A DNA stretch of 64,000 nucleotides from Macrostomum hystrix (GCA_950097015.1 CATNEN010000003.1:15134001-15198000), one strand, 5' to 3'. Numbered from the stretch's first letter, positions 34,401-47,190 are shown. Numbers and translations are program-made. Notes: generated by a model not told the origin, from the sequence alone.

Positions 34401-37400
34401 TCAGGATTGGGTAGACTGATTCAACATTGGGTAGAATGCAAATCAGGATTGGGTAGACAGTAATCAGGATTGGGTAGACAGTAATCAGGATCGGGTAGAC
34501 AGTAATCAGGATTGGGTAGACAGTAATCAGGATTGGGTAGACAGTAATCAGGATAGGGTAGACAGTAATCAGGATTGGTTAGACAGTAATCAGGATCGGG
34601 TAGACAGTAATCAGGATTGGGTAGACAGTAATCAGGATTGGGTAGACAGTAATCAGGATCGGGTAGACAGTAATCAGGATCGGGTAGACTGGAATTATGA
34701 TCGGGTAGATTGTATTAACCGATTGGATTATGGATTGGGTAGAGTGCAATTTAGGCCATAACTATATCCCAGGACTACCCTATTTTTTTGCCCGCAGTCG
34801 AGTTTCTCACCAGCTCAGATCCAGAACCGCCCAGAGTGCAATCCAATCGATAAGAGGCTACAAAGTCTTTCAACATATCTCGCTCCTTAGCTAGTAATTG
34901 AATTTTTCGTTTAACAGCAGCCAATTCAGCTTCCAAGCGCTTTGTAGCGGCTTCAGCTTTGCCAGCCCGACATTCCGCTTCCATTCTAGCTGCGGCGGAT
35001 TCCGTGATACTTTTATCCGCGGCCGAGGTAGCGGCGAGTAGTTCCGCTCGACCTGAGGTTACTAGGGCCAATTCGCGTTGCACAGCGGCTAGACGAGATT
35101 CAGCTTCAAGGGCCGAGTGCTTTGTTGAGCTACTCGATGATGCAGCATCGGGCTTATTAGCAGTAGCTTCGGCTAAATCTGAAGCTAGACGCGAGGCTCG
35201 ACTTTCAGCGGCTTCTAGACGATGACGAAGAGACCGAACCTCTTCTTCTAGGACTAGGCGATCGTCTCTGATCTGTTGAGCGGCTGTGAGTTGCTCTTTG
35301 AGTCGGCTGTTCAGCTGGCGGACCTGTTCGAAGCTGAAACAGATTTTATAACAATAATGTACACCGGCCATGTCTAACACATGAGAACAAGTTTTATAAC
35401 ACTATGTTCACTGGCCATGTCTAACACATGAGAACAAGTTTTATAACACTATGTACACAGGTCATGTCTAACACACGAGAACAAGCTTTATAACACTATG
35501 TACACTGGTCATGTCTAACACATGAGAACAAGCTTTATAACACTATGTACACTGGTCATGTCTAACACACGAGAACAAGCTTTATAACACTATGTACACT
35601 GGTCATGTCTAACACATGAGAACAAGCTTTATAACACTATGTACACTGGTCATGTCTAACACACGAGAACAAGCTTTATAACACTATGTACACTGGTCAT
35701 GTCTAACACAGGAGAACAAGCTTTATAACACTATGTACACTGGTCATGTCTAACACACGAGAACAAGCTTTATAACACTATGTTCACTGGTCATGTCTAA
35801 CACATGAGAACAAGCTTTATAACACTATGTTCACTGGCCATGTCTAACACATGAGAACAAGCTTTATAACACTATGTACACTGGTCATGTCTAACACAGG
35901 AGAACAAGCTTTATAACACTATGTACACTGGCCATGTCTAACACACGAGAACAAGCTTTATAACACTATGTACACTGGTCATGTCTAACACATGAGAACA
36001 AGCTTTATAACACTATGTTCACTGGCCATGTCTAACACATGAGAACAAGCTTTATAACACTATGTACACTGGTCATGTCTAACACAGGAGAACAAGCTTT
36101 ATAACACTATGTACACTGGCCATGTCTAACACACGAGAACAAGCTTTATAACACTATGTACACTGGTCATGTCTAACACATGAGAACAAGCTTTATAACA
36201 CTATGTTCACTGGCCATGTCTAACACAGGAGAACAAGCTTTATAACACTATGTTCACTGGCCATGTCTAACACATGAGAACAAGCTTTATAACACTATGT
36301 TCACTGGCCATGTCTAACACAGGAGAACAAGCTTTATAACACTATGTTCACAGGTCATGTCTAACACATGAGAACAAGCTTTATAACACTATGTTCACTG
36401 GTCATGTCTAACACAGGAGAACAAGCTTTATAACACTATGTACACTGGTCATGTCTAACACATGAGAACAAGCTTTATAACACTATGTTCACTGGCCATG
36501 TCTAACACAGGAGAACAAGCTTTATAACACTATGTTCACTGGCCATGTCTAACACATGAGAACAAGCTTTATAACACTATGTACACTGGTCATGTCTAAC
36601 ACACGAGAACAAGCTTTATAACACTATGTACACTGGTCATGTCTAACACAGGAGAACAAGCTTTATAACACTATGTACACTGGCCATGTCTAACACATGA
36701 GAACAAGCTTTATAACACTATGTACACTGGCCATGTCTAACACACGAGAACAAGCTTTATAACACTATGTTCACTGGTCATGTCTAACACATGAGAACAA
36801 GCTTTATAACACTATGTTCACTGGTCATGTCTAACACACGAGAACAAGCTTTATAACACTATGTACACTGGTCATGTCTAACACACGAGAACAAGCTTTA
36901 TAACACTATGTTCACTGGTCATGTCTAACACATGAGAACAAGCTTTATAACACTATGTTCACTGGCCATGTCTAACACACGAGAACAAGCTTTATAACAC
37001 TATGTACACTGGCCATGTCTAACACACGAGAACAAGCTTTATAACACTATGTACACTGGTCATGTCTAACACAGGAGAACAAGCTTTATAACACTATGTA
37101 CACTGGCCATGTCTAACACACGAGAACAAGCTTTATAACACTATGTACACTGGTCATGTCTAACACATGAGAACAAGCTTTATAACACTATGTTCACTGG
37201 CCATGTCTAACACAGGAGAACAAGCTTTATAACACTATGTTCACTGGCCATGTCTAACACACGAGAACAAGCTTTATAACACTATGTTCACTGGCCATGT
37301 CTAACACAGGAGAACAAGCTTTATAACACTATGTTCACTGGTCATGTCTAACACACGAGAACAAGCTTTATAACACTATGTACACTGGTCATGTCTAACA

Positions 37401-40400
37401 CACGAGAACAAGCTTTATAACACTATGTACACTGGTCATGTCTAACACAGGAGAACAAGCTTTATAACACTATGTACACCGGCCATGTCTAACACATGAG
37501 AACAAGCTTTATAACACTATGTTCACTGGCCATGTCTAACACATGAGAACAAGCTTTATAACACTATGTACACTGGTCATGTCTAACACAGGAGAACAAG
37601 CTTTATAACACTATGTTCACTGGCCATGTCTAACACAGGAGAACAAGCTTTATAACTAGTTGCAAACTGTAACTTTTAATTTGTAGTTGAATATCGCGTC
37701 TAACATGTGAACAGCTGTTCCTAAGGATGCTAATATCGTATCTAACACCTGTCTACAAAAGTACAAGACAAGCAGGCAGGCGCAAGCACTCACCGGTCGA
37801 TAGCCTCATTGGCACTCTTTAGTCGAGCCCTTTCAGCTTCATACAGCGTGGCCTGCATTTCCAGTTCGTTGACGCGTGCTCTCAGCTGACTGCACTCGGC
37901 TAGCTCAGCCTCTCGTTCCGACAGATACTTCTTCCACTCCGCCAGCTCCCTTGTGCGCAGTTCAGCCTGCGGTTGAGTTGATTATTGCATTGCATTTATT
38001 CAAACAAATCGAAACAATATAATAACGTTAGCTGATTCTAATTTTATCATGTCCCACATAACATAACCGCTTATAATAAGAACGATCCATGACCCAAACC
38101 GAATCGAATCATGACCCAAACCGAATCGAATCATGACCCAAACAGAATCAAAGAATGACCCAAACCGAATCGAATCATGACCCAAACCGAATCGAATCAT
38201 GACCCAAACCGAATCGAATCATGACCCAAACCGAATCGAATCATAACCCAAACCGAATCAAAGAATGACCCAAACCGAATCGAATCATGACACAAACCGA
38301 ATCGAAACATGACCCAAACCGAATCGAATCATGACCCAAACCGAATCGAATCATGACCCAAACCGAATCGAATCATGACCCAAACCGAATCGAATCATAA
38401 CCCAAACCGAATCAAAGAATGACCCAAACCGAATCGAATCATGACACAAACCGAATCGAAACATGACCCAAACCGAATCGAATCATGTCCCAAACCGAAT
38501 AGAATCATGACACAAACCGAATCGAATCATGAAACAAACCGAATCGAATCATGAAACAAACCGAATCGAATCATGAAACAAACCGAATCGAATCATGACA
38601 CAAACCGAATCGAATCATGAAACAAACCGAATCGAATCATGAAACAAACCGAATCGAATCATGACCCAAACCGAATCGAATCATGACCCAAACCGAATCG
38701 AATCATGACCCAAACCGAATCGAATCATGACCCAAAACAAATCATGACCCAAACCAAATCGAATCATGACACAAACCGAATCGAATAATGACACAAACAG
38801 AATCAAATCATGACCCAAACCGAATCGAATCATGACCCAAACCGAATCGAATCATGACCCAAACCGAATCGAATCATGACCCAAAACAAATCATGACCCA
38901 AACCACATCATGACCCAAACCAAATCGAATCATGACACAAACCGAATCGAATAATGACACAAACAGAATCGAATCATGACCCAAACCGAATCGAATCATG
39001 ACCCAAACCGAATCGAATCATGACCCAAACCAAATCGAATCATGACACAAACCGAATCGAATAATGACACAAACAGAATCAAATCATGACCCAAACCGAA
39101 TCGAATCATGACCCAAACCGAATCGAATCATGACCCAAACCGAATCGAATCATGACCCAAACCGAATCGAATCATGACCCAAACCGAATCGAATCATGAC
39201 CCAAACCGAATCGAATCATGACCCAAACCGAATCGAATCATGACCCAAAACAAATCATGACCCAAACCACATCATGACCCAAACCAAATCGAATCATGAC
39301 ACAAACCGAATCGAATAATGACACAAACAGAATCGAATCATGACCCAAACCGAATCGAATCATGACCCAAACCGAATCGAATCATGACCCAAACCAAATC
39401 GAATCATGACACAAACCGAATCGAATAATGACACAAACAGAATCAAATCATGACCCAAACCGAATCGAATCATGACCCAAACCGAATCGAATCATGACCC
39501 AAACCGAATCGAATAATGACACAAACAGAATCGAATCATGACCCAAACCGAATCGAATCATGACCCAAACCGAATCGAATCATGACCCAAACCGAATCGA
39601 ATCATGACCCAAACCAAATCGAATAATGACACAAACAGAATCAAATCATGACCCAAACCGAATCGAATCATGACCCAAACCGAATCGAATCATGACCCAA
39701 ACCGAATCGAATCATGACCCAAAACAAATCATGACCCAAACCACATCATGACCCAAACCAAATCGAATCATGACACAAACCGAATCGAATAATGACACAA
39801 ACAGAATCGAATCATGACCCAAACCGAATCGAATCATGACCCAAACCGAATCGAATCATGACCCAAACCGAATCGAATCATGACCCAAAACAAATCATGA
39901 CCCAAACCACATCATGACCCAAACCAAATCGAATCATGACACAAACCGAATCGAATAATGACACAAACAGAATCGAATCATGACCCAAACCGAATCGAAT
40001 CATGACCCAAACCGAATCGAATCATGACCCAAACCAAATCATGACCCAAACCAAATCATGACCCAAACCACATCATGACCCAAACCAAATCGAATCATGA
40101 CCCAAACCGAATCGAATCATGACACAAACCGAATCGAATCATGAAACAAACCGAATCGAATCATGAAACAAACCGAATCGAATCATGACCCAAACCGAAT
40201 CGAATCATGACCCAAACCGAATCAAATCATGACCCAAACCAAATCATGACCCAAACCAAATCGAATCATGACCCACTAATTCCTACCTGCAGTCTGGCGT
40301 CTTCAGTGACACGCAGCTCCCTAGAAGTCAACTCGAATACTCGATTTCTGGCCTCCTTCAGCTCCATGGCCAGCTGCTCCTTGTCGGCGGTGGATCGCTC

Positions 40401-41837
40401 TTCAAGCTCCAGCTTCTCTCTAGCGAGCCGAGCGGCAGTTCTCTGACAGTCCTCCAGAGAGCGCTGCATCTGATTGCGATAGTCGCGATATTCGTCGCGA
40501 AGGCTTTGCAACTCAGAGCTGACAGAGGCTAGACGGCCGCGCTCTTCGATGGCGCCTTCGCGAGAGTGCAGGCGCTGATAATTGGGGTTTAAGGAATTTG
40601 AAGCGATATTATTTGAGAACATAAATGCAAAAGACGAGATTTAAAGATAAATAAATAATCAAGAAAGGATTCAAACATACCAGTTAAGATTTAAAGTTAG
40701 ATTGAGATGGGATTTGAACGTCAATCAAGAGTGATCAGGATGGGATTTGAACATCAATCAAGAGTGATCAGGATGGGATTTGAACATCAATCAAGAATGA
40801 TCAGGATGGGATTTTAACATCAATCAAGAGTGATCAGGATGGGATTTTAACATCAATCAAGAGTGATCAGGATGGGATTTGAACGTCAATAAAAAATATA
40901 AAAAGTTCTAACAAAATACGCATTTTATAACTAGACACCGATTCGAGTGCCACGAAGTGAAAATCAGCGCTCACAATATTTTCCTCCTTGAGTCGGTTAA
41001 TTTGCTGTTCGGACTCAATCTTCTGCCTCTTTCTGGCGCTCTCCTCGGCTTGAAGTCGCATCTGCAGTTTACAGCTAGCCACCTGCATCTTGGTCACTTC
41101 AGCTGGGTCGGAGCGTCTGTCAACAGACTGAATGCCTTGGTGGTGAAATTGTATGCGATTATTGAGGATGGGATAGTTAGTGGTTAGAGCGTCGGACTCA
41201 CGACTTCAAGGTCGAGGGTTCGATTCCCGACTCAACTGGAAGAATTTGTATCCTTTAGCGAGAAATTTTAACTCTGCATTGTTTTAGTTCACTCTGGGGT
41301 AAATGAAGGTGGGTGTGGCGTCTCCCCAGTCCATGGACTGAACAGCCGTACGCAGCCTTCAGCGCAATAGCTGCGGCTGTGCCGTCGGCAATAATGTGTA
41401 ATAAATAATAATTATTATTATTGGCACTCACTAGAAGGCGCTGGGCTCTGCTTTGGCAGACCAGAAAACTCTGTCGCATTAGTTTTAGACGTAGAAAACA
41501 CGGAAGAGATTCGACCCTGCGGTTGCTGAGGCTGCTGCTGCTGATAATAACGCCCAGCTGACTGCTGGAATGACGGCGGAGGCGCCGGCTGAAGGGGTTG
41601 AAAACTGCGCGAATATTCTCGCGAATACCTACGCAACACCGGATCATTAATGCTGCTGCCGCCGCCGGCGCCAAAGTTGGACGGCGTGGCGGCTTCATGG
41701 GCGGCCTCCCCGGAGCTGGGCAGCAAATGCTGTTGATAATCTTCGGAGCCGAAACTAGTCGAAGACATTGTTGATACGGAGGAGACCTCTTGAAAATAGG
41801 AGCCTCGCTTAGTTGCTGTTGAATTAACTGAACTCAT
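31470..41837 (-). CDS. MAD1L1: Mitotic checkpoint coiled-coil protein MAD1
   Basis: Exons in transcript order: 41837-41428, 41116-40975, 40574-40287, 37966-37794, 35333-34811, 34250-34003, 33864-33774, 33009-32752, 31910-31470. Total 2574 bp (857 residues) in frame; human MAD1 is 718. MAD1 is a kinetochore/nuclear-pore coiled-coil protein that recruits MAD2 to delay anaphase. Identification rests on the C-terminal globular domain (MREAVHRLLGYGVELVS, SVPAFLAAVTLNYF) and on a MAD2-interaction-like motif in exon 8 (IRVVHLAQNPAQEAEEAR, compared with the K/R-V-L-H-x(3)-N-P pattern of vertebrate MAD1). Exons 2-7 are heptad-rich coiled coil. Exon 1 encodes a Ser/Gln/Pro-rich head; exon 6 has a polyglutamine run. 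The exon-1 donor is uncertain: frame demands GA|GTGCC at 41428, while the stronger A|GTGAGT four bases earlier breaks frame. Introns 2, 3, 4, 5 and 8 carry minisatellites. Confidence 0.92.
32121..32745. repeat. 24-27-bp minisatellite in MAD1 intron 8
   Basis: About 24 units built on TCCTGGTTGCTAATGTCAAC plus a variable ACACACAT(A) linker, so unit length alternates 24/26/27 bp. The array runs to within about 7 bp of the exon-8 donor. Confidence 0.93.
33422..33722 (-). mobile_element. SINE-A, near full length (MAD1 intron 7)
   Basis: On the minus strand: GGCAGACCGGTTAACGCG head, CGTAAGATCGATTCCGC box B region, then the SINE-A body, ending in GAATTGCCTCCTCGCTGG. Confidence 0.85.
34402..34745. 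repeat. 21-bp minisatellite in MAD1 intron 5
   Basis: About 12 good units of 21 bp (ACAGTAATCAGGATTGGGTA plus G) flanked by degenerate ones. Confidence 0.92.
35343..37655. repeat. 47-bp minisatellite in MAD1 intron 4
   Basis: About 49 units of 47 bp (AACAAGCTTTATAACACTAT, GTACACTGGTCATGTCTAAC, ACATGAG). Three polymorphic positions (TACACT/TTCACT, GGTCAT/GGCCAT, ACATGAG/ACACGAG/ACAGGAG) recur in combinations that show block duplication. The array begins about 10 bp from exon 5 on the acceptor side. Confidence 0.97.
38085..40275. repeat. 22-bp minisatellite in MAD1 intron 3
   Basis: About 100 units of 22 bp (AATCATGACCCAAACCGAAT plus CG), with interspersed short units (CAAATCATGACCCAAAC) and ACAC/AAAC variants arranged in repeated multi-unit blocks. 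The array reaches to about 12 bp from the exon-3 donor. Confidence 0.97.
40700..40890. repeat. 33-bp minisatellite in MAD1 intron 2
   Basis: Five to six units of 33 bp (GATGGGATTTGAACATCAAT plus CAAGAGTGATCAG). Confidence 0.9.
41166..41395 (+). mobile_element. SINE-B (MAD1 intron 1, opposite orientation to the gene)
   Basis: Head TAGTGGTTAGAGCGTCGG, box B GGTTCGATTCC, shortened body, CCCCAGTCCATGGACTGAAC and an AT-rich tail of AAT repeats. Confidence 0.8.
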
Positions 41838-41965
41838 CGATTTATTAATAGTCTTTTTAGATCACTAATCACTCGAGTTAAACATTCGTGTCGGAATCGA
41901 AATAGCAATCACAATAGTCAGGTTGAGCTGAAATTAATTGTTTTCTCAGCAAGGTGAACAGACAT

Positions 41966-41974
41966 TTTATATAC
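41966..41974 (-). promoter_or_regulatory. Candidate TATA box for MAD1
   Basis: On the minus strand TATATAAAA lies about 130 bp upstream of the MAD1 ATG. Confidence 0.45.
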
Positions 41975-41989
41975 GGAAAAAATAGGGAG

Positions 41990-42670
41990 TCAGTTTTCGC
42001 AAAAAGGTCAGGGGTTCGAATCTCTGCCTACATGGAATCTTAATGCCTTATCTAAATCAGGAGGTCGGGGGTTCGATTCGAATATTAGAAAACAAAGAAA
42101 AACTATTTAGCACTTCTGCTTCACCTTAGCTGCTCAACAAATGATCTTAAACTATATATTTTCTCACACAAGATGTGTTCAAAGTTTTATTCAAACAAAA
42201 AAGCATAGAATTGTAAGGCTTGTGAATTAATTTAATTTCATTTTTTCCCACATTTGAAAATATGTTGTCGAAAAATAAATAGTCATTAACTGAAACAAAT
42301 ACACACCACTCAAGTACTCGTAATAGAATGAATATAAACAAATTTTAATACATTGAACTACTGCACAGTTCACTGAATAAAGCATTATTAAACATGACCT
42401 GTTTGGGTTATTTAAAAACAAGGAACACGAATTTCTAGTTGCTGAGAGAAAATATATACCCCACAGAACAAAACAAAGGCAAAGCAAACAAAGGAAAACA
42501 TTCAAGTTATTTTTGTTAAAGCAGTCTCTGAGTCCTTTGTGTCAATGAATTATAACAAAATTACATATAATTGGAAGAGATATTGGCTAGAGAAGCGACA
42601 GACAATATTAGACAAATGAAAGGACCTTAATGTATATCACTGCATATATAATTGTATATTTTAAATTCCA
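41990..42670. other. Spacer between EDF1 and MAD1
   Basis: Two box-B-like fragments (AGGGGTTCGAATCTC at 42010 and GGGGGTTCGATTCG at 42067) suggest SINE-head relics. The rest is AT-rich with no coding signal. Confidence 0.4.
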
Positions 42671-42676
42671 TTTATT
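42671..42676 (-). terminator. Poly(A) signal of EDF1
   Basis: AATAAA on the minus strand about 105 nt past the EDF1 stop codon. Confidence 0.55.
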
Positions 42677-42781
42677 AAATTAAACAAAATTTTTCTTATA
42701 TTACCCAAAAAATGACAATTATCTTAATTTCCCGGGCAAAAGAGAAATATAGATACTTACAACAAATTAGTCCAAAAATAT

Positions 42782-43862
42782 TCACTTTTTCTTTCCAGAA
42801 GAAGAAGTAGCAGCAACAGCAGCCGGAGCTGCAGTTGTCTGGACAATCACTTGGCCTTTTTCTTTGCCGCGCAATTTTATACCAATCTGACGCTCAATTT
42901 TGCCAAGCACCTGATTGTTGGGAATGGCTTGACCGTTTTCGTACTCAGCAATGACCTGAATGGTGGGCAAAGTTTTACCGGGATCATATTTTGAGTTGTA
43001 CCCTATCGATTTTATACCTGAATCCCTATCGATTTCTCCCTGAATCCCTATCGATTTCCCCTGAATCCCTATCGATTTCTCCCTGAATCCCTATCGATTT
43101 CTCCCTGAATCCCTATCGATTTCTACCTGAACCCTGATCGATTTCTACCCGAATCCTGATCGATTTCTACCTGAACCCTGATCGATTTCTACCTGAATCC
43201 CCATCGATTTTTACCTGAACCCTGATCGATTTCTACATGAACCCTGGTCAATTTCTACCTGAACCCTGATCGATTTCTACCTGAATCCCTATCGATTTTT
43301 AATTGAATCCTGATCGATTTCTACCTGAATCCTGATCGATATCTACCTGAATCCTGATCGATTTCGACATAAACCCTGATCGATTTCTACCTGAATCCTT
43401 ATCTATTGTTGTTAAATCCAGTTCTATTTGTACCTGAATACTTATCTATTGTTCCTGAATCCAGATATATTTTTACACGAATCCTGATCGATTTCCACCT
43501 GAATCCTAATCGCTTTTAATCTGTAATTATAAGTACTGAGTTCAGCATCCTAAAATTTGTCACGAAACTAAATCACAAACCTGCGGTTTCTCATTGATCC
43601 TTGTGGCCAGATCCTTCTGGCTAAGTCCCTTAGCTTGTCGGCCCTGTTGAATTAGCTTGCCAACATCCATGCCAATTCGATTGTGATGCAGACTTTCAGT
43701 CTCCTGGTCTAGCTTCCTGGCGTCCTTGTCAGTTTTGTGCTGCTTGTTAGTTCCGGAATCGAATTTCCTATTAGATTCAATTTGCAAGCCCTGACGCTGG
43801 GCCGAAGATAGTTGCTGGGTAGTCTTCAGGTGAACAACCCGCTGATCATCTGCCTCAGCCAT
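42782..43862 (-). CDS. EDF1: Multiprotein bridging factor 1 (EDF1/MBF1)
   Basis: Two exons, 43862-43581 and 42955-42782, give 456 bp and 151 residues, matching the ~148 residues of animal EDF1. The N-terminal MBF1 domain contains [18 protein letters not shown] and [19 protein letters not shown]; the C-terminal Cro-type helix-turn-helix contains [20 protein letters not shown], then [14 protein letters not shown] and [20 protein letters not shown]. The protein bridges bZIP/nuclear-receptor activators to TBP and is also known as a ribosome-associated factor limiting frameshifting at collided ribosomes. The intron splits the HTH at PQ|VIAEY. The C-terminal tail ([20 protein letters not shown]) is low complexity. 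The intron holds a 22-bp array. Confidence 0.96.
43000..43520. repeat. 22-bp minisatellite in the EDF1 intron
   Basis: About 23 units of 22 bp (CCTGAATCCCTATCGATTTC plus TA) with CCTATCGAT or CCTGATCGAT variants; more degenerate toward 43500. Confidence 0.92.
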
Positions 43863-44009
43863 TGTTTCAAATATAGCTAGTTATAGTTTATAGCTGAAAT
43901 CAATATATGACTCTTTAGCATAAAGAACTTATTATGTATGACATGAAAAAATGTTTCTTCAGGGATTTGCTAGTAGTTTTGGGTAAACAATTAGCAGTAA
44001 TTTTATCCC

Positions 44010-44525
44010 ATGTTATACAATCATATTCTAGCTCTGGATGCAGATGACACAGATCTTAAGCGACTGCCATGCCACATGACCTACACACTGAACATTGTTG
44101 CATCCATGTACACTAGGGCTGCTGCTGAACAGTATCCAGAGCTGTGGCAGCAGTTTTGTAAAACTATCGCAAAGGCACAAGCATTGTGTAATGCCCAGTC
44201 GAACAGTACTCTTGCTGCCAATGACACTCAGCATTGAGCTTGGTCATAAGCTTCAGTACCCAATGCAACTTGGTGGAATTTAATGTTTAAGAATGTGAAA
44301 CAGCTCAGCAAATTGTTTGAGAGGCATGTCTACTGAAAGAGTACCAGATTGTAATGGCACCAATTGCAATCGCTCTTGATGTGCTGCAAGTTGAAAGCAA
44401 TGTGTGCCTAGGTATGCTGCTGCCAAAAATTTCAGGTGTCATTACTAATTTTAAGGACATTCGCTATCACCTTCATCTGGAGTACTGCAGGGCTCCCTAT
44501 TGGAATAAGTTGACTAATTGTGTCT
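44010..44525 (+). pseudogene. hAT transposase fossil
   Basis: Three frames in order read like a hAT-family transposase core. 44010-44237 gives LKRLPCHMTYTLNIVAS and LWQQFCKTIAKAQALCN. About 44240-44335 gives PNATWWNLMFKNVKQLSKLF. About 44339-44525 gives EYQIVMAPIAIALDVLQVES, LGMLLPKISGVITNFKD. The order matches the conserved hAT pattern of CxxHxLNL, a TRWNS-like site and a ...M.PIA.ALD.LQ.E block. At least two frame changes and a stop break it. It has no C-terminal dimerisation domain; a MITE truncates it at about 44550. Confidence 0.7.
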
Positions 44526-44549
44526 GACTGACCATAGCATTTCCTACTG

Positions 44550-44793
44550 GCCAGGTGAAACGAGGGCCAAACAAGGTAAGTCACAAAAACCAATTGACAA
44601 AGCGCAAAAAAATCAGAGGGGGGACCAAGGGACAAAAAGGAAGGCGTGAAGAAAAGGAAAAAGGGGAGAGAAAAAGAGAGCAAATGAGAGCTAACTAAGT
44701 CGTAAATAGAGCAATTGAACGAACTAAGTGGCAAATGAGAACAAAAACTAAGTTGCACAGCTGACTAAGATTTGGGAGGTTGCGCATGTATGA
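44550..44793 (-). mobile_element. hAT-type MITE, truncated inverted copy
   Basis: Reverse complement of most of 45054-45300, from GGTGAAACGAGGGCC to GTTGCGCATGTATG. The outer end carrying the second terminal repeat is missing. Confidence 0.8.
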
Positions 44794-45053
44794 GAGCTAT
44801 ACAAGCTCTTTGTCTATTTTAACACTGGCAAGCTGTTGAATGTTGCAGTTAAATATCCCTTCTACATGATATAGACTATGATATACCATGTACAAAATGA
44901 GCATAACCCTTTGACCAATAAAATGTTGGCCTGCTTTGTGGCAAAATGTATCTGATGCATATGCATTTGGAGCAGCATTGACTATAGCCTGTAGCATGCA
45001 ATTGTTTTTATAAACCTTGCTTAAACATTTTATAATTTTATGATACATTCATA

Positions 45054-45334
45054 CATACATGCGCAACCTCCCAAATCTTAGCCGGCCGTGCGACTTAGTT
45101 TTTGCTCTCATTTGCAACTTAGTTCGTTTCATTGCTCTATTTACGACTTAGTTTGCTCTCATTTGATCTCTTTTTCTCTCCCCTTTTTCCTTTTTTTCAC
45201 GCCTTCCTTTTTTGTCCCTTGGTCCCCCCTTTGATTTTTTTGCGCTTGGTTGATTGGTTTTTGCGACTTACCTTGCTTGGCCCTCGTTTCACCCGGCCGG
45301 TTCGGCTGGGTCGGCCGGGTGTTGCGCATGTATG
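45054..45334 (+). mobile_element. hAT-type MITE with 14-bp TIR and 8-bp target duplication
   Basis: Terminal inverted repeats CATACATGCGCAAC (45054-45067) and GTTGCGCATGTATG (45321-45334) are flanked by perfect duplications CATTCATA at 45046-45053 and 45335-45342. An 8-bp duplication is characteristic of hAT transposition. No coding capacity. Together with the copy at 44550-44793 it forms a ~240-bp inverted repeat. Confidence 0.88.
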
Positions 45335-45342
45335 CATTCATA

Positions 45343-47190
45343 CACGTCTATTCAATATGTCAATTGCAATTTCAAAATATCGAAGAGACTCAATTTTTTA
45401 TGTTTGATATATAAAAATCAAAACATAGACTACTGCTAAAATAAATACCACAGAAGGAACTAAGAGTGTAAAAAATAAGTTGAGATTTGATTAATATCTT
45501 AATTTAGCTTTTAGATCTTACTCATTTACTTGCTAGGTGTCAGTTGTACTCTTTGCTTTTAGCCTTTGTCGTGTTATTTTATTACTTAATATTAATTAAT
45601 TATGATTACTTACTAAACTGATATACCTTTACATGTTCTATCTTATCTTAATATTTTCCTAGGTTTGAAATAAATGAATCCAAAGTGGAAAGCTAAATAT
45701 TGTGAATAGCAGTTACTAGAAGAAATAAAAATGGACTAAAGGTTTTCAGAATAGGTTATTCATAAACAAATATTATTTAGGATACTTTTTAGGATTTAGG
45801 ATAATTATTTTTTAATTATACAACTGCAACAACAGATAAAGAAAGTATAAAGATAACAATCTTTATCTTTATAATTATAAAGAATTTAACACTAAGTCTT
45901 GAACGATGAATATTTTACACGGTGAATTCATACAGTTTGAACACGGTTTACACGGTGAATATTTAAACTTACACGCTATAGGTTTAACGATGTCGTTTAT
46001 TATGTTTCAAACATTACATTTGCAACTTTTTGCTACATTACTGTCATGAAAAGAAATCAGTTGATCACGTGTGATAAACTGATGTGAGCAATATATTTAC
46101 ATTAAAATTTGTCGTCTATCCGCCGGTATGCAATTTGCCCTGATATGCTCTGATATCATATAATTTAAACTTCTTTTTCTTTGAATGGTGCAAAAAGTAG
46201 AAAAAATAGTAAACATTATCAGCTGAGTGACGGTGTTCCTTAACAAAACGACTACAATTACCAGCACCTCCAGCTAGTCGAGATCAACACCAACCACAAA
46301 CTACAATACGCTCGTAGCTCGAGTTCGATAAAGTGATCATGTCTTCCTGTGCAACCTAACAGTGTGCAGCTACCTCATTATTTGATGAGTTGTACTTCCT
46401 TGGCGCTCTGGTCGACCCGATTTGCATGGGCCTCTGCAGCTCATGCAGGAAGTTGTCAATTGATGCGGGCGTGATGATCAGGTTATCGACCCCCAAAATT
46501 CAGACAATAACCTTTACTAAAAACAGCATGCATTTCGACGGCTTTTTGCCTCATGTATTAGTTTTTAAAAAATGGCAATTGTTGCATTTTTAAGCTTAAA
46601 TGCAAAAAAAATTATGCAACACAGCACAGAGTCTCATAGTTGTGAAGACACCAAATAAAGATCTTCAGGTGCTGAACGAGCACGGATGTGTCAATTCAAT
46701 GTCGAGGAAAGGAGGTGAAAGCTTGACTGGGACATTTGTTTTTAGAAGGACCTGCTCCAGCTACATGATTCTTGAAGAATCCAGAGACGATTGGAAACTA
46801 AAAAAGGTGAGATGAAGAGAAAGAATCGAGAGGTAAGAAAAAGGAGAGATTAGCCAGTGGCTTTAAATTCTGGGTTACACCATTAAAATGTGATCCGAAC
46901 GCAGCACTTTGCTACTGCCACGAGAGACCACACACAGGAAAAGGGCAGCGTAAATTGTGCGGCGTAATATCAACACTACTAAATCCACCTGCACACAAGT
47001 CAAGCACCAAGACCTTAGCAGATAAGACAAGAAATGCTCTAACGTGCACATAAAGGTCGCTCTTGCATTTAAAATGGTAGGAAATACAAGTTTCCGTTTG
47101 GATCCATATTTGCATTCTAATTGATATCGCACCGGAAACTGCACTACAGCTCGAGCCGGTGCAACACCTACACGACCTTGAGATTCCCGC
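45343..47190. other. Intergenic, no gene recognised
   Basis: AT-rich up to 46200. ORFs at 46390-46593 and 46600-46815 (+) and 46875-47144 (-) show no motif or codon signature I can defend. TTTACACGGTGAAT occurs twice at 45913 and 45948. Confidence 0.35.

Noticed and set aside
46390-46815. Two consecutive plus-strand frames (67 and 71 codons) as a gene
   Set aside because: No motif, no convincing splice signals joining them, and composition like the surrounding spacer.
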